Below the pieces are notes generated by a model. The model searched no databases, was not told the origin of the DNA, and saw only the letters and a list, made by a program, of their open reading frames with translations. From Monosporascus cannonballus (lineage: Eukaryota > Ascomycota > Sordariomycetes > Xylariales), in assembly GCA_004154925.1 (NCBI GenBank), contig QJNS01000136.1, forward strand, positions 62,001 through 126,000: a stretch of 64,000 nt of DNA, in the 5' to 3' direction. The translations under genes and the position numbers were made by a program. Shown one piece after another: positions 62,787 to 64,000 of this stretch (its first letter is position 1; every line of letters starts with the position of its first letter).

Positions 62787-62852
62787 TAAACCGTGTTTAA
62801 GTTAAAAACTTTCGAACATTAGTTTTTTTTATTATACGGCAAAGATTTCTTA
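62787..62852. other. Spacer between two facing LTR ends
   Basis: 66 bp of AT-rich sequence between the end of Gypsy-4's LTR and the end of the right-edge Gypsy's LTR. No feature seen; possibly old single-copy DNA. Confidence 0.4.
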
Positions 62853-63228
62853 TGTAACGGCTAGGGGGTTTAACCAACTATTAAATCTTAGTCGTACGGG
62901 TTTATGTTGGCAGAAGTATCATGGAAATCTGAGCAATAGATACAGTAATCGTATTACGTCTCGTAATACTAAGGGTGCCTTAGATAACGAATTATTATTG
63001 CAAGCTAAAATTATCTTAAATTATGGAAATAATAAGCGTATATATTTTTTGTCCTTTTTAGCTTAATTACTTACAATTATATAGCTGTTAATAATTATAA
63101 TCGCTTACGATCCTTTTTAATTATTTTTAATTATTAGTTTGGCAGTAATTATCGTTAGTAACTTACGAAATAATCCGTATAATTTTTTTTAACTATTTCT
63201 TAAGGCCGAAATTTGTTAAATCGTAATA
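62853..63228 (-). repeat. Right-edge Gypsy-5 3' LTR
   Basis: A 376-bp minus-strand LTR from TATTACGATTTAAC (63,228) to GCCGTTACA (62,853). Same subfamily as the Gypsy-3 LTR start (17,284-17,316) and Gypsy-4. A purine-rich minus-strand tract (AGGAAAAAGGAAATCG) adjoins it on the right. Confidence 0.82.
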
Positions 63229-64000
63229 CGATTTCCTTTTTCCTAAAATCTTGCCTTTAAGATTTCTTTTTTTTTCTTTTTTTCTTTTGATAAATATCCC
63301 TTTTTTTGTTTTTAATCATGTCGTTTTGTATTTCTAAAATTCGTCGCGTTCTTCGTTTTTCTACCGTTCGTCATACTAACCTCGTAAAAACCTTTAACGA
63401 ATTTGGGTACGAAATTATGCTTTGCTTTTAGTATTTCTCGAAAAGTACAGGGTGTAAAATAATAGAAAACGTTTTAAGGTATAAAAAATATATTAATTAA
63501 GGCAGATTTTACAATGGTACCGGCGTACTTATTTTTTCCTTATAAAATATTCGTTATAAGTATTAACGTTTAAAACGTAAAAAAACGCTTATTAAGGAAT
63601 GATTATTAAAGTTTTAACGGTTTTATTTCGAAATTTAACGTCGTTATCAAAAAAAAAGATAAATAAAGCTTTTTTTCGTTTTATTCGTTTGCGTAAGCAA
63701 AAGACGCTAATTCGTTCGAAAGATATTATCATGGTATAACGTAAGCTTTAATTATTAAATAAATTAAAAAAAAACTAAAAACGTTAAAAATAAAAATAAT
63801 TCGAAATTGCCGTTACGGCTGTTACGTTAACGCATATCGCGGCCGATTGGCCCAATATCCCGGTTATTAACTGGTCGGCTGTTAATTAGGACGCGTTTAT
63901 TGCTATTGATAAAAATTCTTTAATAAGCGTTAGGCGTTAATAAGGTTCTTGGTAGGTTCCTAGGTATTTTCGGAATTCGGATGTTTTTTCTATTTAATTA
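63229..64000 (-). mobile_element. Gypsy-5 3' end, running out of the window
   Basis: Minus-strand chromovirus 3' region. The chromodomain core appears at 63,900-64,000 on the minus strand (KKHPNSENT, EPTKNLINA), cut by the window edge. Layout matches 3,641-4,348 of Gypsy-2. Confidence 0.78.
63318..63880 (+). pseudogene. Antisense Cys/coiled-coil ORF relic of Gypsy-5
   Basis: Plus-strand relic opposite its host element. ATG at 63,318 (MSFCISKIRRVLRFSTV, 34 open codons), then FSKSTGCKII and a second motif GRFYNGTGVLIFSL near 63,500-63,545 (the CDGxGVPxSSL-like position). A basic helical stretch KYQRLKRKKTLIKE-like follows. Same architecture and position as in the other five elements. Confidence 0.68.

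Noticed and set aside
1..64000. CRISPR array, bacterial operon, rRNA gene or telomere repeat
   Set aside because: No regularly spaced short repeats, no Shine-Dalgarno-led gene series, no rRNA-like conserved blocks and no TTAGGG array. The sequence is fungal repeat DNA.

Overview
The window looks like an AT-rich, gene-empty block from a filamentous ascomycete (Pezizomycotina) genome. No intact gene is visible. Almost every recognisable coding stretch is a transposable-element gene with many in-frame stops at former CAA/CAG/TGG codons. C-to-T and G-to-A change on both strands, with excess TpA, is the pattern of repeat-induced point mutation (RIP). The species cannot be named from this sequence.

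The block is a nest of insertions that can be ordered by junctions, target-site duplications (TSDs) and continuity of interrupted frames. LEFT (1-19,275): uncharacterised element family A (minus, cut by the window edge). Then Gypsy-2 (minus), split in its chromodomain by complete Gypsy-1 (plus, 4,349-11,352, itself RIP-mutated) and carrying two 208-bp MITEs. Then a fragment of Gypsy-3 (minus) and a less mutated relic, D. MIDDLE (19,276-29,797): complete Gypsy-C1 (plus) inside relic D, the 3' part of a Tad-like LINE (plus), and the 3' end of Gypsy-4 (plus).

RIGHT (29,798-62,478): I interpret this as one Gypsy element, Gypsy-C2 (minus), swollen to about 32.7 kb by later insertions. Its 3' LTR is interrupted by a solo LTR and by a full-length 6.0-kb LINE. 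With these removed the LTR is 423 bp, the same as its 5' LTR at 62,056-62,478, and the two ends have matching GTAAC TSDs. Inside lie family-A copies A2 and A3, two Copia elements in opposite orientation (50,365-55,766 and 56,161-61,631), a 150-bp solo-LTR-like insertion in A2, and two long unidentified AT-rich stretches. Gypsy-4's interrupted LTR resumes at 62,484. A further minus-strand Gypsy runs off the right edge.

Two things go beyond ordinary transposon debris. First, all six Gypsy 3' ends visible here keep a relic of a small gene on the OPPOSITE strand, between chromodomain and 3' LTR, encoding a cysteine-motif plus coiled-coil protein. Second, family A is a one-gene mobile element of unrecognised type. 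Its three gene-start ends all read TTACCTCAGCTAGC or a RIP derivative. RIP damage varies strongly between neighbouring insertions, giving a relative age scale.
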